Of a stretch of 64,000 bases of DNA, positions 1 through 11,400 are shown piece by piece. Origin of the DNA: Mactra quadrangularis (Eukaryota; Mollusca; Bivalvia; Venerida; Mactridae); NCBI GenBank assembly GCA_025267735.1, contig CM046295.1, positions 13,031,167 to 13,095,166 on the forward strand. The letters are read 5' to 3'. Position 1 is the first letter of the stretch; every line of letters begins with the position of its first letter. Under the pieces are notes generated by a model. It was not told where the DNA came from, did no database searches, and saw nothing but the letters and a program-made list of their open reading frames with translations. The position numbers and the translations under genes were made by a program.

Positions 1-200
1 TCATGCAGTCAAACTAGTAGAAAACATACAGCATCCAACAACAGTTTAGAGACGTAAGAAATTTACTACAATTCTTGAATTTTGATAATTATTTTTGACA
101 GTATAAATAGCTACTCAAAGCTTATGTTTTATTGTATGTGTTACAAATTGTCCGACATTAAATAAAGTTTGTATTGTATTGTATTGTAAAATCAAAAATC
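1..200 (+). mobile_element. 3' end of a LINE/SINE-like element with TTGTA-repeat tail
   Basis: The stretch from about 75 to 190 runs into an AATAAAG motif and ends in three to four TTGTA units. The same sequence occurs in reverse orientation at about 27459-27545, where the tail is a huge pentamer array. Two copies of one 3' end with a short tandem tail look like a non-LTR retrotransposon or a SINE mobilised by one. The 5' part and family are not recognised. Confidence 0.55.
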
Positions 201-1371
201 TTACATGCTTTCGAATGGAAAGTATTAAAAACAAGTCATGAATGCAGCGTATTCACACGATTCAGCATCTGACATCCTGAAGCCTCCAAACCATGTTTAT
301 TGTAGTTATTTTCTGTATTCAGGTTTAACACTATTTCTGTACTGTCAGTTATTACTTAGCAGTTAATAGTTAATAAATGCTAACCAAAACAATCTATACC
401 AAACCTGAAAAGCATTTCAAAATTAACATTTATAGAATTTTAGACGAGAAATGTAAAGTGGAAACCACATTAAAGCCTTTTTTAAATACTTAAATGTAAA
501 AATTACTTAGGTAAATAATCCATAATAAAGGCAGATAGAGTTGTGGTTACTTTCTAATTCTGTTCGTCAAATGGTATGTTATCATTTTATGAAGCTTCAG
601 CGAAATTTGAAGCGAATGGCCGAGGAGTTCCGTATTTATCTTGGAACGTTTAGGGTAATTGAACAGGCTACTGACAATAAATGGCAGAAATATATGGTAA
701 AGAGAAACTTTAACACAATTGTTAACGACACTAGACGCTCGCCCGTTTTTCGCCAAACTATTAGCAGATTTTTTTGGTTAAAAATTCGGCTAAAAAAGCC
801 ATTCAACTGGACTACAAAGTAAAAATGTCTCCAAACTTGGTGGGTACTGTATAATTCAGAATCCACAGTCACAATCACAATCTTTCCATAGCTAGTTATC
901 CCATCTTATCACTGAGTCTTTGATTATATTATACCTTACATAAAATTGCTTCTTCTTTACCTACCATATTTTGGCAGCAGGCTCTAATAATGTGATAGTG
1001 TCCGCTGATATGATAGTTTCCCGCTGACATCGATTCCAGACAAAACATTTAACGTTTGTTTAATGGCAAGTAACACAGGTTATTATTTTCACAAAGCGAA
1101 CAAATTGCAGCACCATATAAACAAAATATATGTAAGCATTCCTTTGACCAATGAGCTGTTTGACAATGATAAGTTGTTGCTTTTCAAACAATTCCATTTG
1201 TAGAAATGGACACTATGATATGAGGAAAATTGTGCACCACAGAGGGCCTGCTGATTGTTTATTTTTTTCACAACATCAACTGTGTGGATTAGATCAAAGA
1301 GACACAATTATGTTCTCCAAATTTGTTCCCAAGTTGTCTTTGGATTGTAAGACCAATGACCATACATAAAT
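201..1371. other. AT-rich non-coding, nothing recognised
   Basis: Open frames here are short, overlap on both strands and show no protein motif. No repeat shared with the rest of the window was noticed. Confidence 0.5.

Positions 1372-1416
<45 letters not shown>
1372..1416. repeat. (AT)n microsatellite
   Basis: About 45 bases of nearly pure AT dinucleotide repeat. Confidence 0.95.
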
Positions 1417-1420
<4 letters not shown>

Positions 1421-1876
1421 AGACAAAATCCATCAGTACAATACTTATACTACCAAAGATAGAGCTTACATTGATAGGACTCAAAGCTTATTGACAATAT
1501 CAGTATATCAAGATATAAATATCAAGGATACGTTGATATGTATCGATACATTCACTGCAGTACTATACAGACTATTTATATTGTCATAAACTTATAGCAG
1601 ATGTTAATTTGTCATGAAAGAAATTTGACCATTAGGGAGTCATCAATATTTAAGAACTGTCAGTTCATACTATGACAGCGCATGTGTTTCTGCTCACATT
1701 GGAAGGTTTTTCTAGCAAATGTTTACACTTTAATTTTTAACTGCACAATACATACTTGTATTATGATGATGGAACCAGTGCTGGCGTAATGTGTATCCAT
1801 CGTTGATTGGAAAAGAAATATCGACAATACATCGATAATGTTGGAATCAATGACAACAGCTCTAATAAAGGATTTT

Positions 1877-2563
1877 AGTCAGTTGTTCCCCTTGTATACT
1901 CTTCAAATAAGTAGGTCCAATTAGTTGGATTACTCAGAATTTACCCTTACTTTTCAATGTCAATTTGCCAAAATTAATCTTTAATAACTTTTTTGTAAAT
2001 ATTTTAATTTGTTTAAAATTCAAGCTAAGTATTTGTAAGGTAAAGAACTATAACTCTCATTACTTCTGTTAATATCTTTTACAAGAAAGATAGTAGTTGA
2101 AATATTTTGTTATCCTTACATAGAAATGATAATGTTATGCTGTAAAAATTTGGAAAATGTTACAAAGCTACATGTAGATTATTCTGTTTATTAGAAAACT
2201 TGTCAGAAATATTTTATTTGGATCAAATGAATCGGAAATGTAATGAACTTTGTAAATGATGATGTTATATTTTCATGTATATTTGTTCTTAAACGAAAAT
2301 GTCTAAATTGGAAAATGTTATCGCGGTATTATTTTTATCAATTGGACTGAAATAATATATTTCGATTATTGGTAGAAATAGTATTATGGTATTCTAGATT
2401 ATCACTGAAAAATGTTATTAGGTTATTAATTAAAAATGTTATTATTGTTATTATGTTTTAGAACGCCAAGTTCGAGCATGATAATAAAATCCGAGGATAC
2501 CAACTATAAGGACATACTTACCAATTGGATTGCATCAGATTTCATCAGGAAACATAACTGACT
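1877..2563. mobile_element. TIR element copy 1 (AGTCAGTT ends), with internal insertion
   Basis: It starts AGTCAGTTGTT and ends ATAACTGACT, an inverted terminal repeat. The left inner part and the right inner part match the copies at 28391-28733 and 32815-33012. This copy carries about 300 extra bases in the middle (roughly 2140-2460). No transposase is encoded, so it is a non-autonomous DNA-transposon-like (MITE) element. The superfamily is unknown. Confidence 0.7.
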
Positions 2564-4143
2564 ATAGTCCCTAATTAAAGATGAAGGAAGGGTTGTTATT
2601 AAGACATTTAACACATGGACTACCTACAAAGACTAGACGGTAGGAGCACCTACTCACTCTACCGTATTTGCCATCAAATGGCGGCAGATGCTTCACATTT
2701 ACCATCCCCGTTTCTTCAACTATAACAAAAAATAAATCAAAACGTCTTAAAAAAGCAGCCAAAACCACACCCTTAAATTTACAAAATGTACCAACCCATG
2801 AGTGTATTTTTTAACTGCAACCACTTTAAAGTAGCATAAAACTGACTTTCGAAAAGATTCTCTAATTTGACGTATTTTTTAACATTCTAAAGCACACTCA
2901 GCTCATAAAAGAATTTCATCACATTTTACATCGACTCAAGTATTTAATTTTAATATCAATAAAACAATCAGTACAGTATGTTACTACAAAAACCCGTTCA
3001 GGAAAAATGAACCGGTGAAAAAACATCAAAATCGGTATTGCAATATTAACCAGTATATCGGTTTACCATTACATCCCTAATAGTTATGACTATGGACAAT
3101 GACGACACCTATGCTGTAACATTCACTATGTTTTCATGTATAATTCAATAACACGCACTTGCATATATTTTTGTTTGTTGACCAAAACACATAGGCACAA
3201 GTATCATAATTAAATATTGAGTGCTTTGTCACCAGTTATTCAAAAGTGCATCAAAACAAGTTCCTAATGGTGCTATATAGTACTTATTCGTGTGAATACT
3301 AGCTAGAATGGCAATGTGTTTTCGTTTTCGGTTTGTTTGTTTTACGAATAGGTACCTAGAATTTTCAGACTTGAGTTCACGCTTAACTTAATTCCAATTT
3401 GGCATGGCCTAAGGGTGAAACAACACAGTATAGATCGCATTAAGATCTATTGCAATACGTATCGGTTTTTGCGAGGACATACAAAGCATGATTTAATGCG
3501 CGTGCATTGTCTTAATTGCATCAATATTACATATAAATGTGTATTTCCAAATGATCTCTTATCCAAATGCTAACATCAGTTGTGTCAAATGGACTCAATG
3601 ATTGACAAAGGTACGTTTTGAAAAGTACTTTAAAGATAATTATTTTCCAATTGACGCAATGTTTAACCATTTCAAACCCAATAAAACTATTACAAGTGTT
3701 TTACCCATTTTAACATTTATTGAAACCGTCAGAGATCAAGTAAAGAATATGATATGAGCAACAACATACATTAATTCATACATAAATACTAAATCATACG
3801 AACGTAATTTGTTCATAAATATTAAAAATAAGGTTAAAGTGTATCAAATGTAGTGTAATACAAATATCATATGATGTTTTATAATAAATATATTTATTTT
3901 TCAACGTGACCTATTTCTACTAAGTTTGTAACATACAGTTTTATCAAATTAGAGGGTCGACAACTCGTATGGTATAAATGTGAATTAGGATAATGTAATC
4001 TGATAAGATAAAATAACACTATATATTGTAAATCGTATATGTACATTAATCCATATCACTGAGTTCAGTTAGGATAGTGAAATTCAATTAATATATATTA
4101 TATTTTAGAGCATTACTTAAAGTATAAACAAGTTTCAGTTAAA
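2564..4143. other. Upstream region of gene 1; paralogous block at 3451-3612
   Basis: Mostly AT-rich DNA. A segment around 2990-3080 with cATCGGTATTGCAATATT-like sequence looks like the end of an old repeat. Positions 3451-3612 clearly match 30955-31106 upstream of gene 2, so part of the gene's 5' flank was duplicated with it. No TATA box or transcription start could be fixed. Confidence 0.55.
4131..4143 (+). promoter_or_regulatory. Likely splice acceptor just before the gene 1 start codon
   Basis: TTTCAG ends at 4138, five bases before ATG. Genes 2 and 3 have TATTTAG and ATTTCAG four and five bases before their ATG. The spacing differs in reading phase between copies, so an upstream exon is more likely untranslated than coding. 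Inference; needs RNA evidence. Confidence 0.5.
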
Positions 4144-4508
4144 ATGGCAGAAAAAGGAAATAGTGACAATCTTAGTTATTCTCAAATAAATGCTACAGAT
4201 GAATTTTATGAGTTATGTTGCACTAGATGTGCCAATAAGAGGAAAAATAAACCAGCAGTTAAATACTGTTTAATATGTGGGGAATATTTCTGCCATGAAT
4301 GTCTTGAAAACCATAACAGTTTCCAGGCTATGAGAATTCATCCTATGAGGAACACTCAAACCGATGGCCTATCATTCAGGTCATCTGTCGATAAAAAACT
4401 TGCAGTGCCAACTGAATTCTGTCCTCATCATCCAATGAAACTGATTGACATGTATTGTGAAACCGACGAAGCTGTGGGATGTAGCGTTTGTTTCAATCTG
4501 GATCACAA
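4144..4508 (+). CDS. Gene 1 coding exon 1: double B-box zinc-finger part of a TRIM-like protein
   Basis: Encodes residues 1-121 and two bases of codon 122. There is a short Ser/Asn N-terminus and no RING. B-box 1 has C26-x2-C29, C42-x2-C45, C50-x2-C53, H57 and H66. B-box 2 begins C93-x2-H96, C105, C113-x2-C116, H121. The donor GTATGT follows codon 122 position 2, so the last B-box 2 ligands come from the next exon. Reading on past the donor gives only an unrelated tail to a stop at 4605. The start MAEKGN aligns with MAEKRE in gene 2, MAKKGS in gene 3 and MAEGGR in gene 4. B-boxes bind zinc and help TRIM proteins oligomerise; without a RING, ubiquitin ligase activity is not supported. The partner exon lies 15 kb downstream, unusual for this family here. 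Confidence 0.85.
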
Positions 4509-5199
4509 GTATGTTAACTTAATTTTAAATCACCTTTATTCCGTATTAAAACTAATCTTCGACACCAAGAACACTTTTGATATTAATGACGTTCTACTAC
4601 GATAATGAATCTCCTTCTTACCATTTATTAATTTTCAAGATGTATTTATTGACAAAGAAATGTTCTAAAATAAGACCCAGATTGTTGTAAACTATTAAGG
4701 TAGCTCCACACTTTACAAATAAATTTTCGACTTTCCTTCGATCTTACTCAAATTAACTACACTTGTCAATTAAAGTTTCGTCTTTTCGGTTTTGGTGTTC
4801 AAAATGATTAAATGATAGTTTGTCTATTTGAACGTTATTGTTGACAGTGACGACATCAAACACGACTTTAAAACATGCTAGATAAACTAAAGTGACTTTA
4901 TTTACTTATAATTTGTTATTATACATTTTGAAGGTCGCATTACATATGAATGAAACTTGTCTTATTATATTTAGAAGTACTGTTTTACCATTCAAAATGC
5001 TTACTTTCAAAATTGCATATATAACATAATGTAACAAATATCTTCCTTGGTTGAAAATTTCAGAAAATGTTTAATACTTTTCTTGGTGATCAAACAAACC
5101 CATAAGCTAGAGAAACGTATTGGAACTATCAGACTCATTACCGATAGTAGTTGATTCAACATGATATGTCGCATTTATATTATTGACCACACTGTAAAT

Positions 5200-5580
5200 T
5201 GAAACGTTAAACTTTTGAGCACCATTTGAACACCAAACTGCAACAGATATTAAACTCGTCCATGTGCTTAAAACGTGTCCTAAACTTTAACACTTAGTGT
5301 TTAAAGAAGAACGCCTTTAGAACGCAGGTGTTCAGTAAATGAACGGCATGTATTAAATATCTAAACACTTTACGTGTTCAGAAATTTAACGTTGGGGACG
5401 TTCAAATCCAATGCAACAGATATTGAACACTTTGAACATGTTTAAAGAATAGGTGTTCATATTTTGAACACTAGTTGAACAGTTCATATTTAACATACAA
5501 GGTAACATAGAACATACAGGTGTTCAATTATTTTATGCGTTCAAACTGCAAGTGTTCAATAACAAGGGTTTGTGGTCCAA
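5200..5580. repeat. GTGTTCA/TGAACAC-rich dispersed repeat, inverted copy
   Basis: Dense GTGTTCA and TGAACAC motifs. The stretch at about 5400-5440 is the reverse complement of sequence in 6157-6250 and 6758-6865. No ORF. Family unknown. Confidence 0.55.
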
Positions 5581-6156
5581 ATCTTTAAACCTCTTTTCTT
5601 CATTTCTACCAGTAACTGATTAAGGTAAAAGATTAAAAGATATAACTTAATAGCACTTTATTTATCCATGTAGACTAAATTGATACCCATGAATTTATAT
5701 CAAAATATCTATAAGTATTAGACATGCAGTCTGTAGTCATTTCAAAGTATAATATCCTTCAACATTGTTCATTGCATTCCAATTGAAAGATGATCGAAAC
5801 CTTAAGTAGAGTTGGAAAGTTATTCATTAAAAACTTCAAAGTCGCATTATCAATATATGAAGACATCTTCCATGAAACTCTTGATTTTCTTCGCTACTCC
5901 TTGCCGATAACAAAGCTGGTCTTATTTAGATGTGTTTTAAGTGATTAGAACTTCTGTTTTCTCCGTAATCTTGTTGTTCCTAAATACATGAAAAATAACA
6001 AGCTTGACACATATACATTGAATAGTTATTAAGAAATATTAGGCAGTAAAATTCTCAAGCTTAAAATTGCAAAAGATCAATATGCAATGATGTTGGATAG
6101 TTTAACTATGATCGAAACAAATCTATCGTCAAAACAATGATGAGATTTTGGGACTT

Positions 6157-6250
6157 CGCGATATACAAAAATAACAATTATAAATATTTCAACACCAGTG
6201 TTCAATTTTGAATGCGGTTGCGTTATATTAAATCCTGAACGCGTCTGATC
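6157..6250. repeat. GTGTTCA-type repeat, direct copy 1
   Basis: Matches 6758-6865 in the same orientation, including an ATACAAAAATAAC-like start, AGTGTTCAATTTTGAA in the middle and GAACGCGTCTG at the end. Confidence 0.6.
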
Positions 6251-6757
6251 ACATATTTGTAAATCTGATATATACAAATACATAGGGCATTTAACTGTTC
6301 AATATTATCATCTCATAGGCGCATTTCTAAAGCCCAAAGCTTATATACCAATGTAGATTTCAGAGAATTACAATAGTAAGCCCATGGCACCAACTTTCAA
6401 AAGTTCGTTATCTGTTTTCGCGATCTTAGTCATAAACGACTACTAACGAAATAAGACAGGATTCGCTACCAAATGAATAAAATGATAATTCAAATATAGT
6501 GTACATTTATAAGAGTTATAAAATCTAGTACAGTTAAAACCATGAAAACGTGAATAATTTCATAAAAAATAGTCACCTGCTTCTGTTCAGAAGTAATTCC
6601 GAAGGTCATTGCAAACGATCCCACAATGCGTTTCAACAGAATCAATTTTTAGACTCACGCGCCCAAATTCTCCAAATAATGTTTCGTCATAAATACCTTT
6701 ATTTAAAGATAAGTATTTTTAAACACCAAAACTGTTCATGTCTTGGTGTTCAGGTTT

Positions 6758-6865
6758 AGAATACTTGCGATGTACAAAAATAACATTTACAAATATTTAA
6801 ACACCTAAAGTGTTCAATTTTGAACGCTGTTGCATTCAAATTCAAAATCTTGAACGCGTCTGGAC
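6758..6865. repeat. GTGTTCA-type repeat, direct copy 2
   Basis: Second direct copy of the 6157-6250 repeat. Ends GAACGCGTCTGG next to a short GGACGCGTC duplication. Confidence 0.6.
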
Positions 6866-6895
6866 GCGTCAAGAGTTATGTAAGTTTACACTGCA

Positions 6896-7300
6896 GGCCC
6901 CAGTTCCACAAATAAACTTAAGTACGAACTCAAGTGTTTTGCCTCTAAATAGCATGTGAATTTTCTTAAAATGGTTGTTATAGATGATGAAAAAAATGAC
7001 AATATTTAAAATGTATCAACATTAAATATCATTGGTTTTATTATAACTTAAATCCACAAACTCAGTTTTCACTTGAGACTAAACTTAACAGTTCATTAAC
7101 AGTCTCAATTCAATAACATTAAATTAAACCTTATTCAAACATGTAAATCAGTTTTATTTTATATCATATGGCTTTGAAACACTATTGGGTTTTTTTTTAA
7201 TGATACTACATTTGTTGTAAGATTATTATATGAGTGAAATTAATGATAAAAAAAGATTGAGTTTGAGTACAAACTTGAAGTTTTTCGTGAAACTGGGGCC
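6896..7300. mobile_element. 405-bp MITE with GGCCCCAGTT terminal inverted repeats
   Basis: The left end GGCCCCAGTTCCAC and the right end, read on the other strand as GGCCCCAGTTTCACGA, form inverted repeats of about 40 bases with mismatches. The interior is AT-rich with no ORF. No convincing target-site duplication was seen. Superfamily not assigned. Confidence 0.65.
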
Positions 7301-7796
7301 AGATTTAGAAACATCGTTTCATGGATAAGATTAACAATGTAATTTTGCTTTGATTTTTACTTTGAACGCGTTATTGTGAAACTCGGCAATTGGTGAAACC
7401 ATTTAGACGTGATATAACTTTGCGCATTTTTTCATCTGTTTAAATAAATCAGCTGTAAAAGCCATACCCATATTATGTCTTGATGAAATCCAGTTAGCTA
7501 CTATTAGATAATCGGAACAAATTAATTGTCCCCGACAACATTTCAGAAACATTTTGGTATAAATATCATTTGCCTCGGGCATTCAATAGTTGAAATTGTA
7601 GGTTTAATGTACTTGCATGCCTGTTTATAGCGCGAATCATTGTGACGTCCATCACGTCGTGAAAATAACGACAATGTCGCTAAGGTTACCAGAAAAACAA
7701 ACTAAAAGCATGGAGGTATCTGCCTGCCAACTTTTATCATAATCTGTGAACCTGATATGTTTTAGATTTTTCTTCGAATAAGGTACCGACCCACCT
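7301..7796. other. Non-coding, nothing recognised
   Basis: AT-rich intronic sequence without ORF or repeat matches that I could identify. Confidence 0.4.
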
Positions 7797-7935
7797 TAAT
7801 ATTAAATTTGCAATCAACTAAAAACCAATATTAAATTTGCAATCAACTAGAAAATGATATGAAATTTGCAATCAACTAAAATGATGTTAAATTTGCAATC
7901 AACTAAGAAATAATATTTAATTTGCAATCAACTAA
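7797..7935. repeat. Five-copy tandem repeat of about 28 bp
   Basis: Five units each containing AAATTTGCAATCAACTA, separated by 9-12 variable bases. Spacers are not unique-sequence length and there are no cas genes, so this is a eukaryotic minisatellite and not CRISPR. Confidence 0.85.
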
Positions 7936-7989
7936 TAACACAGTCACAATTAAGCCCCGATGTGTTTTTGATTAGTTTCCGACGTGTTT

Positions 7990-8280
7990 GAAGACAGAAT
8001 CGGCCGGGCACCGGGCGGACATCTACCGGGCTCCGGAGAAAATTTTGACAGTTTTAGACGTCGGCCGGGCGCCGGGGATCATTTTAACTTGCAGTTAAAA
8101 TCACTACAGACGTCGGGCATCTGAAAGTCATCTGAAACGAATCGGCTGACGTCCGGCCGATATCCGACCGGGCGTCGGCCGAACATCGGGCACATCGACC
8201 GAGTGCGGAAGAAATATAGGCCGCTCTGTGTATCCATATATTTACCGGACGCCGGCCGGGCGCCGTGCAGATGTAAAATG
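7990..8280. repeat. GC-rich CGGCCGGGC-type repeat block, left of the 18S fragment
   Basis: Repeated variants of CGGCCGGGC, GCCGGGCGGACATC and ATCGGCCGA stand out against AT-rich surroundings. The same vocabulary returns at 9490-9830. Family not recognised. Confidence 0.6.
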
Positions 8281-8530
8281 TAAAAAAGTCTATAAGGGGA
8301 AAGGGAAGAGCGCCACCCAACAAGAGCAAGATATGACTGCTCAAGAAGAAAAGAGCGTTGTTCGAGTCGCCTATGTGGAAGAAGTTAGTTAAAATCTAAA
8401 TTATCTGACCACCAAGAAGAGGAGATAGCCTAATTTTTCATCAAATGTCATCCAATGTTCTACGACAAACAATCAGCAGACTACAAGAATAAGTAAAAAA
8501 ACAACCGCTTTACTTCTTGAATTATCACAA

Positions 8531-9272
8531 ACAGTGTCCTGACCGGGTGAGTTTTCCCATGTTGAGTCAAATTAAGCCACAATCGCCCTTCCGTCAATTC
8601 CTTTAAGTTTTAGCTTTGCAAACATACTCCTCCCGAACCCAAACACTTTGGTTTCCCGGGGTCTGACGGCGAGGTCATTGAAGCAACTATCTCTGATCGA
8701 CAGTAGCATCGTTTAGGGTCAGAACTACGACAGTATCTGAGCCTCTTCAAACCTCTGACTTTTGTTCTTGATTAATGAAAACATGCTTGGCAAATGCTAT
8801 CGTTGTAGTGCGTCTTGCGACGGTTCAAGAATTTCAACTCTAGCGCCGCAATATAGATGCACCCGTCAGTCCCTACAAATCATTACTACGCGCTCGGGAA
8901 ACCAACAGAACAGAACCGTGGTCCTATTCCATTATTCCATGCAACATTATAGTTTAGGCCTGCTTTGACCACTCTAATTTCTTCAAAGTAAACATTCCGG
9001 CCGGCCGAGATATTGGGCCAAGAGCACCAGGGCCCGCATGTACCCGAGATCCAACTACGAGCTTTTTAACTGCAACAACTTTCATATACACTATTAGAGC
9101 TGGAATTAACGCGGCTGCTGGCACCAGACTTGCCCTCCAATAGATCCTAGTTAAAGGATTTAGGGTGTACTCATTCCAATTACGAGGCCTCAAAATGGTC
9201 CCCTAGAGTTATTTTCATCACTACCTCGCCGTGTCGGCATTGGGTAATTTGCGCGCCTGCTGCCGTCCCTGG
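8531..9272 (-). pseudogene. Degraded internal fragment of 18S (small-subunit) rRNA gene
   Basis: The plus strand contains CCGTCAATTCCTTTAAGTTT (8594-8613), the universal antisense small-subunit sequence, and further on the 530-loop region with GCTGCTGGCACCAGACTTG. Read on the minus strand it covers roughly the middle third of 18S rRNA. It carries changes at normally invariant places: GCGTTAATTCC in place of the usual GCGGTAATTCC, a deletion of about 20 bases near 8580, and a shortened variable region at about 8990-9050. Both ends stop abruptly and no 5.8S or 28S follows. It is a non-functional rDNA fragment inside an intron. Confidence 0.9.
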
Positions 9273-9489
9273 TGCGATGCTGTTTTATCGTAGAAAAGTA
9301 CACAAGTATTAGCCTACTTTCACAAGCGACAATGACAGTGATGAATCTATAGCGTGCCGAAGCTACTCTAACTTGCCCTCAAAAGCGCGATTCTGAGGTT
9401 GATCGCGGGCATACCTGATTCTTAGAAACTGAATTCAGAATATCATGGACTAATCTCAATATATACAATATTTATCCAATTCACTCATA
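9273..9489. other. Non-coding stretch between the 18S fragment and right GC-rich block
   Basis: The 18S similarity stops near 9272. The following sequence is not recognised as rRNA or protein coding. Confidence 0.4.
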
Positions 9490-9830
9490 GACACACGCCG
9501 GGCGGACATCGGCCGATTTTCGTAATGTAGTCTACCCGTGCTACCTCGATGGCCGTCCGGACACCGTGCGACTTGGAAGAATCGGGCGAGTATCGCACGG
9601 GCGTCGTAAGAACACCGTGCGGATATCGGACGGGCATCTGTTAGAAAATCGGGGTTAGAAAATCATGAAATCAGACGATTTCCGTGCGGCCATCTTCCGG
9701 ATCCCGTACGGGCATCTGACGGGCACCTTTTTAGTATAAAGGATTAAATTTTGCCGGCCGATCTGATTCCGATCTCTGCATGTCGGCCGATTTCAAAAAT
9801 TCGGGAACGCCGACCGGGCGCCGGGTTAAA
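9490..9830. repeat. GC-rich CGGCCGGGC-type repeat block, right of the 18S fragment
   Basis: Contains GCCGGGCGGACATCGGCC and many CACCGTGCGGAYATCGG-like variants. Same motif family and partly the same orientation as 7990-8280. Confidence 0.6.
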
Positions 9831-10009
9831 TGTGACCTAGGCATAAAAACAAACTGTTTAACATTTTAACGTTGTAAATCTAAGGATATGAAGTGATGCT
9901 GTTACTTTAATTTGCTTGTAATGATGCAAAGACGTACTACAAATTCCTCTTTGAGTCTATTTGCTTGGATTCAACTGCCAACACCTTGAAATACTTTCTA
10001 CCAATATGC

Positions 10010-10260
10010 TAGGTCAGTCGGTGTAGGTTTTGACATTAGAATTCATAATGCATCATATTTAATGTATCGATAAATTATATATCTTTTTATTTTTATGAAC
10101 AACAAATATCACATGATGTTCTAATTTGATAAAATGGTTGACGTTTAATATGTAAGGTTCATAATGTAGTATGCTGTTTATATACAAATTTTGATGATGT
10201 TAAATGATGGCGTGATTTGATTATCATACCGAGATAATAAAGTTTTAAGGGAGTTCGTCA
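10010..10260. repeat. Block duplicated at 15355-15570
   Basis: Shared pieces include GGTTCATAATGTAGTATG, GTTTATATAC and GTTAAATGATG. A weaker version around CATATGATGTTTTA also occurs at 3850-3900 upstream of gene 1, so these may be old copies of a gene-flanking region. Confidence 0.5.
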
Positions 10261-10350
10261 GGAAAGAGGTTTCTAATGGAATTTTTTTTAAACTTCCATT
10301 AATTTGTTTATTTGTACATTTGAAGTAAATTTATCGAAAAAAAAAGATAG

Positions 10351-11400
10351 GTCACCGAACTTTTTAAAAAGTTACAGCCATTTAAAGATGACCCCCAAAA
10401 ACGTCTAAATTTCCCGCCAAAATACCTCAAAAATACCATATATCATGCAGATGCATAGGAAAAAGTCTATATGTCATCAAATGGTGATTATTTTTGTGGT
10501 AAACAATATAAATTGGATATATTTTCCTTTATCATGCAGTTTTACAGTATCTAATAAATTGAGTTTTGTAAAACTTTTCGTTAAAAATTGACAAATACCC
10601 CACCCACTTTTAAAAAAATGTTCAAATAAGTGAATGTTTGCATTTAAAATGAGAACGACCCTGTAATGGAATGTTTTATTTTTTGTGTTAGAAATGTCAA
10701 ATAACGATTTATTTTCGGAAAAAAGGGAAAAAAACAATATGTCACCGAACTTTTTAAAAAGTTACAGCCATTTAAAGATGACCCTAAAAAAAACCGTGAA
10801 AATTTCCCGCCAAAATTCGTAAAAAATACCATGTATTAGTCAGATTCACAGGAAATAACCTATTTGTCGTTAAATGATGATTATTATAGTGATAAACAAT
10901 GTGAATATAATTTATCCCCCCTAATCATGCTGTTTGACAATATTTTATCAATCGAGTTTCGCAAAATCTACTTTCAAAAATGATAAATACCCCACCCACT
11001 TTTAATTTTTTTCTCAAAATGTTGGTATTTTACAAACTAGTATTTTGTGACCTGGTTATGATTTTAAAAAAAGAAATAATTAGTGATACAATGTCTAATT
11101 ATCAGATTAAAATGAAAAAAAAAACCACAAAATGTCTCCGAACTTTTTCAGAAATGTGACATCTTATAAACACAATCAAAACGCTAAACTGAGCAGATTA
11201 TAACGTTCCCAAGTTTATTTGTAGTCAAATTTATTTGAACTTTTCAATACTAAATGCATGTTTTTCATAGTTTAAGACTAAAGTAAAGTAAATACTGATT
11301 ACAAAATTGTCATTTTGTCAAAACATGATATGTTTTTGATACATTTTAGCCCAATAGGGGTTACCCACCCACTCCTTAAAACCCATTCAAAATCTATGTT
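10351..11400. repeat. Three diverged tandem units of about 390 bp
   Basis: GTCACCGAACTTTTT starts units at 10351 and 10741, and GTCTCCGAACTTTTT starts a third at 11134. Each unit carries TTTCCCGCCAAAAT (first two) and a CCCACCCACT motif near its end (10597, 10990, about 11365). The third unit is the most diverged. No conserved ORF. Confidence 0.75.

Noticed and set aside
4144..4605. Gene 1 exon 1 as a complete 153-residue protein
   Set aside because: Residues after the donor at 4508 are unrelated to the paralogues, and B-box 2 would be incomplete.
7797..7935. CRISPR-like array
   Set aside because: Spacers are only 9-12 bases and the locus is in an intron of an animal gene.
8954..9193. 79-codon minus-strand frame
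   Set aside because: It lies in the 18S fragment and is a chance frame in rRNA-derived sequence.
8531..9272. Working 18S rRNA gene
   Set aside because: Truncated at both ends, with deletions and substitutions at invariant positions and no neighbouring rRNA genes.
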